A stretch of DNA of 64,000 nucleotides, from the NCBI GenBank assembly GCA_026874595.1, contig CM049320.1:13579488-13643487 (forward strand). Direction: 5' to 3'. This document shows, in pieces, positions 63,001 to 64,000 of the stretch; the first letter of the stretch is position 1, and every line of letters begins with the position of its first letter. This DNA comes from Sipunculus nudus. Taxonomy: Eukaryota > Annelida > Sipuncula > Golfingiida > Sipunculidae. A program made the position numbers and the translations under genes. The notes beneath the pieces are model-generated. The model ran no database searches. It worked only from the letters and a program-made list of their open reading frames with translations, and was not told where the DNA came from.

Positions 63001-63364
63001 TGATCCTGACGTTCAGCTGACTAATCTTGACAAACGGATGACTATTTGTGGTCGCCGTCTGACTGAACATGACAACCAATCGACTAAACGTGACAACCAG
63101 CTGACAACAATACGTGACAACCAGCTGACTTAGCGCCACAACCAGCTGACTAAGCCTCACATCCAGCTGACTCAACGTGATACCCAGCTGCCTTATCGTG
63201 ACAACCACTTGACTTATCTTTGCTACCAGCTTACAGCTTGGTGACCAACTGACTAATCGTGATTACAAGCTTACTTACCTTGACAGCCAGCTGACTTATA
63301 GTGAGAACAAGCAGACTTATCGTGAGAACCATCTGACTAATCTAGACAACCAACTGACTAACCA
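63001..63364. repeat. 21-bp minisatellite, about 17 units
   Basis: The unit is close to CGTGACAACCAGCTGACTTA plus one base, with many substitutions and a few length changes. Each unit carries a CAGCTG palindrome or a derivative of it. Frames on both strands are by-products of the three-fold period. Confidence 0.85.
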
Positions 63365-63604
63365 TGCTGTATCAGCATCCAGATAAACAAGTTATAGGAA
63401 TCTTCATTTAAACTTAAAATATTACAAAATATATTTTACAAACATAAATTAATAATTTGTAAGGCAGCTATAACACTTATTTATATATTTATTTGATAAT
63501 TATTGTTCTTGTTAGTGTTGTTGTTGTCATTGTCACTGGCAATAATAATTACTACTGTTATATTATTATTATTATTATTATTAATATTCTTATTTTTATT
63601 AATA

Positions 63605-63872
63605 TAAGAAGTAGTAGTAGTAGTAGTAGAAGTATTAGTAGCAGTAGAAGTAATAGTAGTAGAAGTAATAGTAGTAGTAGTAGTAGAAGTAATAGTAGTA
63701 GTAGTAGTAGAAGTAATAGTAGCAGTAGAAGTAATAGTAGTACAAGTAATAGTAGCAGTAGTAGTAGAAGTAATAGTAGCAGTAGAAGTAATAGTAGTAG
63801 AAGTAATAGTAGTAGGAGTAGAAGTAATAGTCGTAGTAGTAGTAGAAGTACTAGTAGTAGTAGCAGTAGCAG
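63605..63872. repeat. AGT/AGA/AAT trinucleotide array
   Basis: The array is built from AGT triplets interrupted by AGA-AGT-AAT blocks in a higher-order pattern. It is preceded by ATT/TAT triplets (63561-63600). It generates spurious Ser/Asn-rich and Leu-rich frames on the two strands, which are not annotated. Confidence 0.9.
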
Positions 63873-64000
63873 GTCATTTTCTATTTTTCTATTGCAATGT
63901 TTCCTACGCCCCATTGACTCATTGTATATCGAGATGACTCCTCGCTGAGACAGTTGCGCGATTTGATTGACAACAACTTTTTGTTGCATAGGCTGATTCA

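Noticed and set aside
63493-63989. Long Ser-rich and Leu-rich frames on the two strands.
   Set aside because: They are translations of a trinucleotide array, open on both strands only because of the three-base period.

Overview
The window looks like non-coding-rich nuclear DNA of an invertebrate animal, most likely a lophotrochozoan such as a mollusc. It is AT-rich and full of long (AT)n arrays, G/C homopolymer tracts, tRNA-derived SINEs, MITE-like elements, decayed LINEs and minisatellites. It has no bacterial gene density, operons or ribosome-binding sites. Most open frames are chance frames or lie inside repeats. The taxonomic call is inference from the repeat types and from one neuropeptide gene.

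The one gene I can defend is a two-exon, plus-strand neuropeptide precursor. Exon 1 (25215-25307) encodes a signal peptide and ends at a GTAAGA donor. Exon 2 (59801-60034) follows a TTTGCAG acceptor and carries a KR-bounded peptide, VKPCYWSLVSCY, followed by RKKR. The C-x6-C ring plus one aromatic residue and no amidating glycine match the allatostatin-C type of the somatostatin/allatostatin-C superfamily. The spliced frame is continuous and predicts 108 residues. The intron is about 34.5 kb. A GC-richer promoter-like segment with CCAAT motifs, a CRE-like site and a TATA-like site lies at 24849-25214. An AATAAA with a GT-rich downstream element lies at 60574-60608. A cluster of three TAATTAG sites and a perfect CRE (20487-20569) lies about 4.6 kb upstream of the ATG and is a candidate enhancer.

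Region by region. 1-9300 is intergenic DNA with (AT)n arrays, a 350-bp tandem duplication (2645-3342) and a degenerate roughly 240-bp tandem repeat (7010-7490). 9301-9675 holds two possible small minus-strand exons of a membrane protein, with a G-tract repeat immediately upstream. 9676-24600 holds a LINE 3' fragment with a perfect 12-bp target duplication (13881-14457), a hAT-type non-autonomous element with an 8-bp target duplication and nested satellites (17336-18092), a LINE reverse-transcriptase remnant (about 18370-19560) and a long-TIR MITE (21628-22234). The neuropeptide intron (25308-59800) holds a PIF/Harbinger-like MITE (31306-31592), SINE copies (about 36640-36920 and 37922-38090), G-tract elements and a 42-bp minisatellite (57806-58558). 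Downstream of the gene are another SINE (60931-61300), a 21-bp minisatellite (63001-63364) and an AGT/AGA-type trinucleotide array (63605-63872).

No CRISPR array, rRNA, functional tRNA, viral gene or toxin gene was recognised.
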